Part shown: positions 30,761 to 42,119 of the stretch, piece after piece | Numbering within the stretch: position 1 is the stretch's first letter | Layout: every line of letters starts with the position of its first letter | Source of the DNA: Chaetoderma sp. LZ-2023a | Lineage: Eukaryota; Mollusca; Caudofoveata; Chaetodermatida; Chaetodermatidae | Length of the DNA: 64,000 nucleotides | Reading direction: 5' to 3' | Assembly (NCBI GenBank): GCA_034401795.1 | Contig: CM067370.1 | Location: 107,717,387 to 107,781,386, forward strand | Notes under the pieces: generated by a model | Database searches by the model: none | The model's input: the letters and a program-made list of their open reading frames with translations, nothing else | What the model was told of the DNA's origin: nothing | Position numbers and translations under genes: made by a program

Positions 30761-31250
30761 AACTACTTTCTCTTTGTCATTATTGGTGAATTTTATCTTC
30801 TTAAAGTTATCAGGAACTTGCAAATCTTGGATTCCAGACATAGCTTTCGTCTAGGATTGGACATAATTCCAAAATTTCTTGGGATTCTGCTTAGCACTCT
30901 TGGATATGTTCTTTTCATGTAGTTTCATTATCTTTCAGCGAATGGCTAGCTTTTCTTAAGAATCTTTCAGCCAATCGGTATTCAGCTTGTTGGCTGTAGA
31001 GGTCTCGGTAGTAACAGCAGGTTAAATGTCTACCTCTGCATTTGTGGTTGTTTTCTTCCAAGGCGTTTTCGTATTTTATGTTTTTATAAGTAGTTTCTTC
31101 TTTGTCCCAACCTGTTATTATCATGGTGAGGAAGTTCAATCTTCGGGTGTTCCAGAGGTACCAAACATTCCTGGAAACTTTTGTGATCCTGGCCATTACG
31201 AGGAAGAACAGTTTGTCTTCACGTTGAATGGTGCACAAGAACACCGTCCG
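30740..31250 (-). pseudogene. inverted LINE segment
   Basis: Minus strand KNISKSAKQNPKKFWNYVQS, a stop, then SGIQDLQVPDNFKKIKFTN, the start of the RT region in inverted order relative to the plus-strand piece just to its left. The 112-codon frame upstream (31253-30915) is partly LINE-like and partly unassigned. Confidence 0.6.
31115..31210 (+). repeat. dispersed direct repeat, copy 1
   Basis: Shares AGAGGTACCAAACATTCC and GAAACTTTTGTGATC with 31927-32016, about 85 percent alike by eye. Nature unknown. Confidence 0.7.
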
Positions 31251-31259
31251 CAAATTACC

Positions 31260-32990
31260 GGCGTAAGATCTCCTTTAGAATGTTCCTTGAGGCAGAAACG
31301 GAACAGCCGCTCGAAAACGGAGAAAGACAATAAATGGTGCATAAGGCGATGTTTCTAGAATTCTGCAAAAGAAAAATAAAGAACTAGGTTGGTGCATAAA
31401 TTCAAGATTTTGCCATGCACAATTCAATTCCTAAGCACAGTAAAAAGTTCACAGTAATGGTCAAAACAGTCCTGCGAATGCGGGGTCTAGGTTTTGCTAT
31501 TGTCGGCATTATTATTCAGCACAAGAGGAATCAACAATTCTGGTGATGTGCAGTCAAATCTACTTCTCTTCAGAGTCAGAAGACGAAGAGGTGCAAAGGT
31601 TTCAATCAGGGAAGTTTCCTGAGCGAAGCGGGTGCAGCAGAAATTTCTGAAGGCGGAAGAATTTAGGTTGTTAATTTGGCCACTTTAAGGAGCAGCCTTT
31701 CAGAAAGGCTCTGCTGCCTATGTAAATATCGACTCGCTCTGAGTGATTAAAGCTCCGATGGTTCCACAGTGTAATTTGCCCATGATTTCTAAACTGGAGA
31801 GCGGAACATATACAGTCGACCGGGGTCGTTGGCGAGTGAGCCAACGAACAACCTTTCAGCGGCTCGGTGAAGAAATCTTTATGCATGAAGAAGTTGTATG
31901 CATTGCTTCCTCTGTCTTGACTTTACATTATTACGATGAAGCACAATTTTCAGGCTTTCTAGAGGTACCAAACATTCCAGGAAACTTTTGTGATCATGGC
32001 CATTATGAGGAAGAAGTCGTGCAAATATCATGTAAAAAACCTAATAGTGTTCTCCCAGTCATCGCACAAACGCAGCCGTGCTCAATTCTATGAAAGAAAG
32101 CTTGTCTATTATGGGGGAACTCCCCATGGCCTAGCGCATGTGCAGAGTGGACACATCGTGGCTTAGACATTCTTTCCATCATGCATGCTTTGGGTATGGC
32201 CATCCACAGGGTGGCCGTAGCGTGTCCCAAGGAGGCAGATTACCGGTTCCGTGTTGGCTAGTCCTTTCCGTTACCCGACCACATGATCACCTGCATGCAA
32301 CCAGACATAGTCTGTTTCTGCAATAATCTGTGTGTTCATCGCTGACGCATAATAACAAGATTAAATGATATATTACTCTCCTGATATACCAACCATATAC
32401 TGACATTCTTTAAGATTAAAAATGATTGATACCTAAAGCTAACACAATGCATTGTGTTCGTCTGATAATGGTATCTTACTGGCTCTAAAGCGTTTCTTTC
32501 ATTCATTGCTAAAGTCGCAACAGGGTGCTGATATACATAACTGTAACTGTAAATACTAAGACTGATCACAAGATATCAATATAATCACTAAATGATTAAG
32601 TGAGGGACCTGGCAAACACATCTTAATTATCTTTAAGCGGCTGTTTGATGGGGTGGGGGTGGTTCTTCCTCTTTTTCAAGGTATGGACAAGCAGCTGCCA
32701 AAATATTGGTAAGAAATGCTAGCAATTTGATGCCACATCAGCATTTCCATGTTGACTCATTCTTAGGCTGCCATGTGTTTCCACCCTGTTGCCATATTGT
32801 TCGCTCAAACTGACCCGAGCATATGTGGCAATGGATGCTTTCTTATTTTTACTCCCATGGGGAAGGTATTTACCCGTAGAGGAATAGTTCCACTGCTGGG
32901 ATCAAATAAAGCTTTAGCCAGAATAAAACACCTAGGGTGGAACATTTGTATTTACGATGTTTTATAGGATTGTAGGCAAGCATGAACCCA
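31260..32990. other. no gene seen
   Basis: Apart from the second copy of the direct repeat (31927-32016), I find no recognisable coding or mobile sequence. Open frames up to 116 codons occur on both strands without supporting motifs. Confidence 0.4.
31927..32016 (+). repeat. dispersed direct repeat, copy 2
   Basis: Second copy of 31115-31210. Both end in CATTA(C/T)GAGGAAGAA. Confidence 0.7.
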
Positions 32991-33029
32991 CGCCTGCATT
33001 CACGCCTGAATGCATGCTCGCACGCACGC

Positions 33030-33355
33030 ATGCTATGACGTCATAATCAATTACATCACATGCAGACTAACATCGCAATCATACATGAGAGATAAATACT
33101 TCGTCAGGCACCTGGAATAGTACGTCAGTTGTACAAATTGTTTGTTTTTACTATTTAATAAACATTCTGTTGAATATTTTAAAACTAATTTGACCGGTCG
33201 TTGTGGCTTCCATAGCACACACGCCTCGTGTGTGTACAGCCATATATATTGGGTTAACATTTGAGTCAAAATAGGTTCAGCAGGTTTTCAAGATCAGTTA
33301 TATCTTCCTCATTTAATAAACATCCTGTTGAAGATTTTGAAACTATTTTGACTTG
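33030..33355 (+). mobile_element. two truncated palindromic MITE copies
   Basis: The first begins near TATGACGTCATAATCAATTA, passes TATTTAATAAACATTCTGTT and the left arm, and stops at the palindrome centre near 33215. The second (33290-33355) repeats TTTAATAAACATCCTGTTGA and the left arm only. Confidence 0.7.
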
Positions 33356-33407
33356 TGGGATGGGGTGGGGTAGGGTGGTTGTTATTAACATATTACACAC
33401 AACCTCA

Positions 33408-33470
33408 CACATACGCACGCACATACGCACGCACATATGTACGCACGCACGCACGCACGCACGCACGCAC
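33408..33470 (+). repeat. ACGC microsatellite
   Basis: Runs of CACGCACGCACG with ATACGC and TGTACGC interruptions. Confidence 0.92.
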
Positions 33471-33530
33471 ATGTTACACACGCAAACACCCCATACAAGC
33501 ACGCACGCACACCCAAATCTACTATGGGCA

Positions 33531-33715
<185 letters not shown>

Positions 33716-33814
33716 TATTCTAAGTACGTATATGGTCATACTTTCGAGAGCGCTCTGGCGTAAACATTGTCAACCATATACAAACCGAGATACAGATTTT
33801 AGAAAAATTCCCTG

Positions 33815-34215
33815 AAATATCGGTCGAGGTTATCGAGCGAGTCATTCGTATTGTAAATTTTCAAAAATATACTTCTCTCGGTCTGCAAATGGATATTTGA
33901 TTAAGAGTCCTGCAGAAGTATGACCGTAGGCTCAGAACAGCGTACCAGTAATAGGCCTAGTGATGGTTGATTTATTCTCTTTCCCGCATTCCCTCGAGAT
34001 CCTGCTCTGGGTAACCGCGCACACGCACGAATGTATGCATGCAGACATGCACCAGTACATGTTATGTTAACGTTTGAGTCCAAAATAGTGCCCAGGAGGT
34101 TTTTGAATGTATGTTGATGTTATTGAGCGAGGCATTCCTATTGTAAATTTTCGAGAATTTCTTTCTCTAGGTTTGCAAATGGATATTTGCTTAAGAACCC
34201 TGCAGGAATATGGCA
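33815..34215. repeat. two partial CCCTTT-type MITE copies
   Basis: Each has GAGCGAG(T/G)CATTC, GTAAATTTTC and TCTGCAAATGGATATTTG-like words followed by CCTGCAG, the right half of the family consensus at 12018-12205. They are about 280 bp apart. Confidence 0.6.
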
Positions 34216-34494
34216 GAAGTATGACTCCACCATAGGTGTGTGGTTCGAGCTGCCCATTGTCTCTTCAGTCAGGAACAATAAATCTACATACTAAAGAATC
34301 AATTAACTCCATATGGATTGAATGTTAAGGCTTTTAGCGCTTAAATGCGATCTTTGTTGAGTAACAATATACTTACAAACCGAACTAAAACCCTCCAATT
34401 GCTTCTTCACCTAGGAATAAACATGCCCAAACACATTATAACTTGCCTGGATATTAGTGCTTAGGTCAGTTTAGGAATATGCATGTACAGTTTG

Positions 34495-34900
34495 GGACCT
34501 TCATCAAATAACTCTTCGGGACAAACTAGAAAATGTGCAGAAACATGCAGTTAGAATTATCACCTCTAACTATTGCCACGAACCAGACAGTATAATAAAT
34601 ATAATGGAAACCATAAAACTCCCACCTTTGTCAGACAGAAGGAAACGAAACCGCCTTATTTTGTTTTACAAAGGTCTACAGCAACAAGCAAAGATATCAT
34701 TAGACAGTCTACAGACTCCAATTCTGGAAAATAAAAACATGCACAACAGCCACGTCACACAAATCTATGCAAGAAACAGCGTCTTTCAATTCAGCTTTAG
34801 TCCCAGTATGATAACAGATTGGAACAAACTGTCACAGGATCTTCTAAGCAGTTCAGAAAATTCTACAAATCCTACAAATAAATTACAGAATTAATTAGAG
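34495..34900 (+). pseudogene. LINE ORF2 C-terminal fragment
   Basis: An open frame of 119 codons continues an upstream ITLRDKLENVQKHA. It reads VRIITSNYCHEPDS, LPPLSDRRKRNRLILFYKGL and SFSPSMITDWNKLSQDLLSS, the tail of a jockey/CR1-superfamily ORF2. A more decayed copy is at 45005-45410. Confidence 0.8.
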
Positions 34901-35159
34901 GGAAATATATATATCTAAAATAATGTCCTTTGGATGTTTCGCCATAACATATCAAGATCAAGACTGCATTCCTTACCAGCTGGCCTCCATAACCCCACTG
35001 TGTCTGATTGGCCTTCCTATTGTCTCTTCAGCAAGTAACAATAGAGCTGTGGACTGAAGAATCCATTAACTACAGCAGATTGATTGTTAATACTTGTAGT
35101 GCTTATGTGTAATGTTTATCCGGGAACAACAGATCTAGGTACTGATTTATTTCAGCACA

Positions 35160-35200
35160 ACCCCCCCCCCCACCCCCACCCCACCCACCACCTTCCTGCT
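35160..35200. repeat. C-rich low-complexity tract
   Basis: C10 followed by CACCCCCACCCC words. Confidence 0.85.
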
Positions 35201-35884
35201 GTCTCTTCATCCAGGGAACAATAGATCTATGTGCACCCCTCTCCCCCACCCACCAGCTATTTGATGAGTCGTTACACCTGGCAATCATCAGACCACGTCA
35301 ATAGAGCTACATACTGAAAGGATGCGACGATATAGGCGCAAATCTGATTGGTCGGGAGCTGGGTATGTGACCTCTTTTGGACATGGTCCATTCATTTCAC
35401 GCCTCATTACACCTGCCAATCATCAGAGCACATCAATAGATCCCAAAAGGTGGTGGTGGGTTGGGTCACGCTTGTGATTTGTTGAGAGCGGGTCACGTCA
35501 TCTCATTTGCATATTAGGCCACAGCCCCTTTTCCCCTGAAAAAATAATTAAAAGCTCTCGAACAATCAGATTCGATTATTTTTTTTAGCGGAAAAGGGAG
35601 CATAGCCACCAAAAATTGATCAATCACAATTATGTATAAAAGTTCTGAACCATACTAATCTAGGGTCCTTCCAAACGAGGATCATTTCGGCCAGGTGAGC
35701 TAAAATATAGATATGTTGCACATTTAACCACAAGTGGGTCACTGCCGTACCAAGTCAGTTACAACCATACGTGAATATCTGGGGGACGATCTCCATAATG
35801 ATGATGTACACACTATAGAGGCACCTATTTATAGGCGCATGCTCCTCTTGATTCTTTGCATTCGGTGGGTTTCCCTGCCAGCAA

Positions 35885-36215
35885 TGCTTCTAGGCTGACG
35901 ATCCACTTTGTGGTGGCGAACCATGGAAGAAATGCAAAATCCTGGGCTCATCGCTCTGCAGTAATGCTGATATCTCTGCACACTGTGTCATGAAAAGCAC
36001 AGCCTTCCCGTCCTTCTGGAAGCTGTGTATTCGTAAATCAAAGATGCCCTTGACAAAAAGACTATGTTTGTACAACACAACCTGCGTATCCTTAATGTAA
36101 CAGCTGGCCAGTTCCAAAAACAGCTCTAGACAAACTTGATGCCTGTCACCACAAACACCTCCGCACCATCATTGAACATCGATGGCTGCACAGGATAATT
36201 TCCAATGGTGGACTC
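35885..36215 (+). pseudogene. fragment of the LINE found at 42120-43440
   Basis: Collinear with about 42790-43130: GGTGGCGAACCATGGA, CCTTCTGGAAGCT and AGACAAACTTGATGCCTGTC. It encodes the segment after the RT active site with frameshifts. Confidence 0.8.
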
Positions 36216-36479
36216 TAGAATTTGTACTTTACGCTCAGAATATTGCACTTCTTTGGTTAAAGCAGAATTAGTTTTTGTTCAAATGGGAGCACCATAAGAA
36301 ATATATCTTATATAAACCGTGTCTCATTACACATACATATACAATACAATAAATACACCACGGTTGCGCATAAACCGCATTGCCAAAAATATTTATAACA
36401 ATAATAAAGATAATGGAATACCTAATTAAAGTAAACCCATCTCATTTTATATTAGCTCTTCAGATGGTATAGGCACAGT

Positions 36480-37100
36480 ATCCCACAGTCTATATAAATG
36501 TTGCATGGCATATATTTATTATTTTATCATACCGTCAAAGAAAGATATCCCTTCTTTAAAGGCTAACAGTCACACCAGAATGCCCGAAAATAAAACAGTC
36601 CAAATTGCATACCTTCAGAGGCACAAGTTGTGTACCTCATTGCACTAAAATGAAACAAAGCCTAGCACATGACGATCTAACTCCGCATACACCACTATTT
36701 TATTTGCGGTAGCCCTAATTCAACTTCACAACCAAAGGGATCACACCAATCCATACTGAATGAAACCACCTCTGGCTAATATCCTATTTTCCTATTCTCA
36801 CTACATCGAGGCACACAAACTCGAGAACTAAAAGCATATAATTCTGGCAACCCCACATTCAAAGACTCTGCTGTTAATGACGGCCATAATAGATAAATGT
36901 GGATGCATCTGTCCAGTCTATGGAGGCTGCCATCATTTAGTTTTCTACCAATCAGAAAGAAACCTAGGATGCCTGCTTCAGTATTCGTGTACGCTCAGTC
37001 TTAGATGTATCATCTGTGTCAATGCGGTGTAAAACAGACATACCGTTAAGCTGTTAACCATTTTGAAAACAATCCAGTCAGATCCGTCTCAAAACATTCA
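36480..37100. repeat. degenerate relative of the AGGGAT-ended MITE
   Basis: Scattered words match 63347-63946: TTTTATCATACCGTCAAAGAAAG, GGCTGCCATCATTTAGTTTT, ACCAATCAGAAAGAAACCTA and GTACGCTCAGTC. No clear ends. Confidence 0.45.
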
Positions 37101-37333
37101 ACCTGGTATAGTATTCCATTTTAAAGGATGTGGATCGAGGATTTGGCTCTAACTGTCATGTCATTTATATGGCATAAACACAGGAACAGTCCTAGGAACG
37201 TGCCTCGAGGGACACCAACTATCACAAGAGCTTCATATGAAGATTCACCCTCAATGATAACGTACAGCGTGCGCTTAATCAGGGAGCATAGGCCTACTAG
37301 CCATGATGAGTGGTGGCTCTGATGCCATGACAC
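37100..37333 (-). pseudogene. LINE RT fragment
   Basis: Minus strand frame LIKRTLYVIIEGESSYEALV, IVGVPRGTFLGLFLCLCHIN, DMTVRAKSSIHIL. This corresponds to the GVPQGTVLGPLLF..YIND motif block of non-LTR RTs, with Gln to Arg and Pro to Leu changes. Too short to assign. Confidence 0.75.
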
Positions 37334-38276
37334 ACATGTTTATTTAAGTCAGCAACGACTGTCAATCGAATTGATCAAAAATATTCAGAAAGTGTTACTA
37401 CATCGAAAGTCTTGCTAATTATTTTGAGAACAATTTACTTGAAAGTTGTTGCAGCGTCGATTTTAATCAAATCGTTTTCAAAATTTTAGCTAGGAACACT
37501 TGTATTTTCTGCTTCACGAACAATTTGAAGGAAAGTCGTTGCTGCTATAGCCAACGACAATTTTCAGTCAAATTGCTATAAAAATATCTATGCTTGTTTC
37601 ACTTCTACCATAGGAATACACAACTAGAATCAAACAACTAGACTCTTACTATTCGCTATCGACTATCGAGGTAGATCCGCTCATCTCGGAGGCCAACAGT
37701 GCACTGATTACCAATGTTAGAGTTACTGGAATGGAGCAATATACGGAGCATTGAATTAAGCAAATTTATTTTATTTAACCCATTTTGTTTTGCATAACTC
37801 TTTTACCATATTTATATACAAACTAGAATCATATGAATGAAATTGCACGAATGAAAAACAGGTTGTATCCAAAATACTTGAACTAAATATAGGTCACGCC
37901 AATTTCGATATGTCTGAGATTACTCAGATAAATTAAAGTAAAATGTCATTTTTAGACAACCCTTTTATTAATACACAGTAGTTGATCTTTTTACAAAAAA
38001 AGAACTCATCAGCGTATCGGCTAAAATAATAATTCTAATATACAATAAAAGTTGTTTTTCCATACTACATTCATGGAGATATTCTTTGCATTATGTAACA
38101 TTATAGGAGTATATACATGCATACATGTACACTGAATTATTGGTTTCTAATTCTATACAATTATGTAACGTCATCATTAGTTATGTACACGGCACCATCA
38201 TTATTATCCATATAGAACATGGCCAAACGGGTCTAGACCGTCTAATCTGTTTATCATTAAACGATAGCATTTGCTA

Positions 38277-38464
38277 GGAATGGACCTTTCCAATCATATG
38301 ACGTCATAATCAACCACGTGACATGTAAGTCAAATTAGGTTCAAAATATTTAACCGCTTGCCTGTATAGTTTTCTAGAAATTGATTATCAGGGAGTTCAG
38401 AGATCATCGACCCCAACACGGACAATGTGTGGGTGGAACATAGCTAAAACTGGAAAGGTCCATT
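38277..38464 (+). mobile_element. short palindromic-family MITE, deletion form
   Basis: Perfect inverted ends ATGGACCTTTCCA / AACTGGAAAGGTCCAT around TATGACGTCATAATCAACCA, a single right arm (GTCAAATTAGGTTCAAAATA), CTGTATAGTTTTCTAG and ATCGACCCCAACACGG. The left arm is deleted, so it is an internally shortened copy. Confidence 0.75.
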
Positions 38465-38749
38465 CACTGTATGTTTATACGGTTTTTATGTATATCGTGC
38501 ACTTTTCATTATCTTCAAAGCAGAGGTTCTTGCAATGGCATTGCTAAGTTAAAAATGGCGCAACTAAAATAACTGAAAATGGAATTTCAAGAAATGGCTT
38601 CACAGAGGTGAAACTAAGTCCAAATATACACTCATTATAGCATTGTCTAGTTTTCTATCTATTTTAGCTTTTAGATAGATATCACAGTTCTGCGAGGAAA
38701 TATTTAGACGTTAAATGATTTAGGCTGGCATTCTGCTGGCATACATTGA

Positions 38750-39115
38750 ATGGATGCGCTCTGTCACGCAAATTTATGACGTCAAAATCAATTACATCAC
38801 ATGAAATCTGACATCATAATCGAAACGCGTAATGAATGACATATCTAGCTCCGTCATGAAAAGTCTGTCAAGTGTGTGAATTGTATGTCTTCGATGGATT
38901 TACTATTTAATAAACATTCTGTTGAACATTTCGAAACTGATTTGACTGGGCGCTGTTGCTGACATAGCAGCAACAGTCCCCGATCAAATTAGATTCAAAA
39001 TATACAACATTTTATCTGTATATTTATCAGGAAAATGGAATTCTGGGAAGTATACAAAGCATACAAATCGATCACATGCGCAAAGCCTGGGTAGAGCTTA
39101 TCTATAGATGGATGC
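38750..39115 (+). mobile_element. palindromic MITE
   Basis: TTATGACGTCAAAATCAATT, TAATGAATGACATATCTAGC, CTATTTAATAAACATTCTGT, a hairpin core at 38920-39007 centred on GCTGTTGCTGACATAGCAGC, then ATCGATCACATGCGC. Ends GGATGCGC/TGGATGCGCCAG. It lies just downstream of the receptor stop codon. Confidence 0.72.
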
Positions 39116-39236
39116 GCCAGAGCTAGAAATGGATCCCTCTCTTAGATTACAGCTGAAACAGATGTTACAGTTTAGGGAAGTGATATATTCCACGTGTGTC
39201 ACCGTGATCAGAAATTATCGTAAATACCACGACATA

Positions 39237-39522
39237 TTAAGGCCTGTGTGGTGCACGTTCCAAAATTATATCAGATCTCGCTCGTTCAAGTGTTCCTCCA
39301 TAATCGGATACCATAGCCGGACCACGGCTGGAATGCAGGGGAATAGAATAAATGTCACCAGAGTAATTACGCCCAGTCAGGTCACGTGATACACGCAGCA
39401 GCTTAGTTCCGCCATGTCGATTGTCAGGTCTTCCATAGTAAGCATCGGAGTGGGTGGAAGAGCGCCTGGAATGGACCATATTGACGTTAGGTACACTGCG
39501 ACTCAAGTATGCCGATTTAGTG
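39237..39522 (-). CDS. gene A (class C GPCR), last exon: cytoplasmic tail and stop
   Basis: Minus-strand frame CTKSAYLSRSVPNVNMVHSR, then SSTHSDAYYGRPDNRHGGTK and ending DIILERAPHRP before TAA. The previous exon (40805) leaves TG, and splicing at ACTTAG (39524-39523) completes a Cys codon and keeps this frame. A better-looking acceptor, CCTTTTCAG at 39553-39551, would give an immediate TGA instead. The junction is therefore uncertain, or an unseen small exon lies between. Ser, Arg and Tyr-rich composition fits an intracellular receptor tail with phosphorylation sites. Confidence 0.6.
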
Positions 39523-39703
39523 CTAAGTGGGTGTTTCAAGTGGTTCGAGTCTGAAAAGGAATTGAATACGTATTATGAATTAAGGCTACTATAAATCTGT
39601 TATCAATTTCTGCATCATGCACTGTGTGATGCAAATATTTACCATTTCTTAGTACAAGCCACACACTCGCGCGCGCCACCCCGCCCGCCCTCACGCATAT
39701 ACA

Positions 39704-39705
39704 CA

Positions 39706-39757
<52 letters not shown>

Positions 39758-39760
39758 CAC
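39704..39760 (+). repeat. ACGC microsatellite
   Basis: About 14 units of ACGC. The Cys/Val/Arg runs on the other strand are artefacts. Confidence 0.95.
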
Positions 39761-39769
39761 ACTGGTTCG

Positions 39770-39892
39770 ATAAATGAAACAGTCATTCCAGTAATAAGTT
39801 TTGAAAAATAGTCGTCTCTTGGTCTGCTAATGGACATTTTGTATGTATTGAAATTTTCTCGTACAGATTTGAGGGTAAAAGGGTTAAGCAGG
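39770..39892. repeat. partial CCCTTT-type MITE
   Basis: Right-hand part only: CAGTCATTCCAGTAATAAG, AAAATAGTCGTCTCTTGGTC and the end AGGGTAAAAGGG followed by TTAA. Confidence 0.6.
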
Positions 39893-40804
39893 TGCACATT
39901 TGATGCTTTCCGGGTAAACGATATTAAAAGAAATCAGGACATGAAAATTTCACTTTGTTGTGGTCCCGGACAACCACCTTTATTACAGGAGAGCCAAATT
40001 CTGAAACACTGCTTTCCCTGGGAGACAAAGGAGGAAATTAGTAATTTTCAATGTGTGCATAAATACTTTGTATGTATGTCGTTCAGTTTGTATATATGTA
40101 GTATTCAGTATTTTTAAGGCTTAAAGCAACACATATTTTCATCAAAATTAAATTTACACAAATTTACACAAATTACAAAATCTAGTAGGGCAAACTAATT
40201 TAAATTAGCAGGATTCAAAGGTATAGCTAGTCCCCTTTAAGACTAACTTTATTTATTTTCAAGAGACTTCCCACATAAATCTGCCTCAATTTAAATTGAA
40301 TACTTTTCTAATTTTTCAGCCCTGAATATGTTAATTGACTACTAAAATTTCTGGAAACAAGACATTGCACCATAGCGAATCCCTTAACATCTATTTGTTC
40401 ATTGGGTATGCCATAGGCGTAGGAACGGGGGGGGGGGACAAGGGGGCGCCCCATGTTTTTCAACTATAGTGTATCCCCCATTGCACCCACCTACCCTGAT
40501 GTGTCTCCCCCCCCCCCCCTCCCCAACCAACCACACCCATAGTCTAGGCCACCGCCACCCAGCTCAAAACACGTTCATACACCCCTGTATCCGACCTTTG
40601 TGGCATAGTGTAGCTCATGAATAAGCAAATGTTTCCAACACACAAGCAGAAATATGTTAGTGAGTACAATTTTGAACACGATTTAAGAAATGTTTTGTTG
40701 GATATTTTGAACATAATTGGATTGGAAGACATTGCTGCCTTAGATGGCTCTTTTCTGTGAATAAGAATTTGGTGTACATGGCGAGTGAATGGTTCATATC
40801 TCAC

Positions 40805-41148
40805 CAGAAGCGGTAACGTTCAAACTCACGTGGGTCATAATGATAGTCTAGCTTGTCCACGAGGTCTAGATCAGTTGTGTCAGCATTAATGATGCGAGGA
40901 TAGTCTGGATTGTGGACATTTATGTCACCAGTGTCACCAAGCATGATACGCGATCCTCCTATGCTCATGTCTGCCAGCGACTCATCGCCATAAGTTGCTG
41001 TGCTGAAAATTCGTGGTGGCAGGCTAGGGGCGCGCATCGAGTATACAGAACCTGGTCGTGATGTACCATCTACTGTGTACAGAGACTCCTGGTATTCATC
41101 GTCACTAACTAGTACTCCCTCAAAACCATGGTTCACTAACATTCGGCA
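40805..41148 (-). CDS. gene A (class C GPCR), first cytoplasmic tail exon
   Basis: 344 bp between acceptor AATTCATTTCAG and donor CTG/GTGAGA. It starts in phase 0 directly after the FFPK end of TM7. It gives 114 residues: CRMLVNHGFEGVLVSDDEYQ, LYTVDGTSRPGSVYSMRAPS, ADMSIGGSRIMLGDTGDINV, ending YDPREFERYRF. There is no hydrophobic segment. Ser/Thr/Tyr in acidic contexts suggest regulation by phosphorylation, which is an inference. The tail begins the way class C orphan receptors with a PKG/PKx(R) motif after TM7 do, with an acidic stretch soon after. Confidence 0.88.
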
Positions 41149-41199
41149 CTGAAATGAATTCACGCGATAGTAGTTATTTCAAGTGCATTCATATTACAT

Positions 41200-41565
41200 A
41201 GAGGGGACCATTTCTAACTATAGCTACGAACCAGGCCCATTCTAGCTAAGCATCCCTCACTTTTTCCGCGTCTTAGAATCAATTTCCATACACTTTGCAT
41301 CCTGATTACCCAAAATCACAATCTAAAGGTAACTATGCAGACAAACTGTCACATTTTAAAAAACTAATTTGACTGTGCGCTGTTGCGAACTATCAGAATG
41401 TTTATTAAATAGTAAACCCATCAAAGAGACACAATTCTACACTTGATGGACTTTTTATTAATGTCCATGACCGCGCTAGACACGTCATTATGTATTGTGA
41501 CGTCAGTCTACACGTGACGTAATTGGGTAGGGCGTCACAATTGAAGGATAGAGGGATCCCTCGAT
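41200..41565 (-). mobile_element. palindromic MITE, reverse copy
   Basis: ACCATTTCTAACTATAGCTA, a single arm AAAACTAATTTGACTGTGCG, GAATGTTTATTAAATAGTAA, TTGTGACGTCAGTCTACACG and ending GGATCCCTCG. It lies in the receptor intron. Confidence 0.65.
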
Positions 41566-41667
41566 TACGATGCCACATCTAAGGTATTCTCGTGAATATC
41601 AAATGGGAATCGGAACACAATCTAGGCAATAATAGTTACGACACATGTTATTTTTGTAGTATCAGAT

Positions 41668-41896
<229 letters not shown>

Positions 41897-41912
41897 AATG
41901 AAAAGTACCAAC

Positions 41913-42079
41913 CTTTGGAAAGAACATTACTATTAAAATAATGGTGACAATGACGAGCATGCCGAACGCCATGCATGCATCAGAAATCTCAAGGGCATAG
42001 TCAAGCGAGCTGGTAGCCACTAAACCACCAGCAATCTGCCATGCCAGCCATAGTGGTATCACCAGTACCATGGTCAATC
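41913..42079 (-). CDS. gene A (class C GPCR), TM6-TM7 exon
   Basis: 167 bp with acceptor TATTTTCCAACAG and donor AAG/GTTGGT, entering in phase 1 (Gly split with the previous exon) and ending in phase 0. The 55 residues are LTMVLVIPLWLAWQIAGGLV, then a short extracellular loop ATSSLDYALEISD, then ACMAFGMLVIVTIILIVMFF ending PK. The Trp-rich helix 6 and the F-x-P-K ending of helix 7 are signatures of the class C seven-helix domain. Subfamily cannot be fixed by eye. It is closer to orphan or Boss/GPRC5-like and insect CG32447-like receptors than to metabotropic glutamate receptors, with low certainty. Confidence 0.92.
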
Positions 42080-42119
42080 CTGTTGGAAAATAGTGATACA
42101 TGCATTTTGGATTAGCATA

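Noticed and set aside
39108..39389. 93-codon plus-strand frame
   Set aside because: Antisense to the last receptor exon, which has better coding features and connects to upstream exons.
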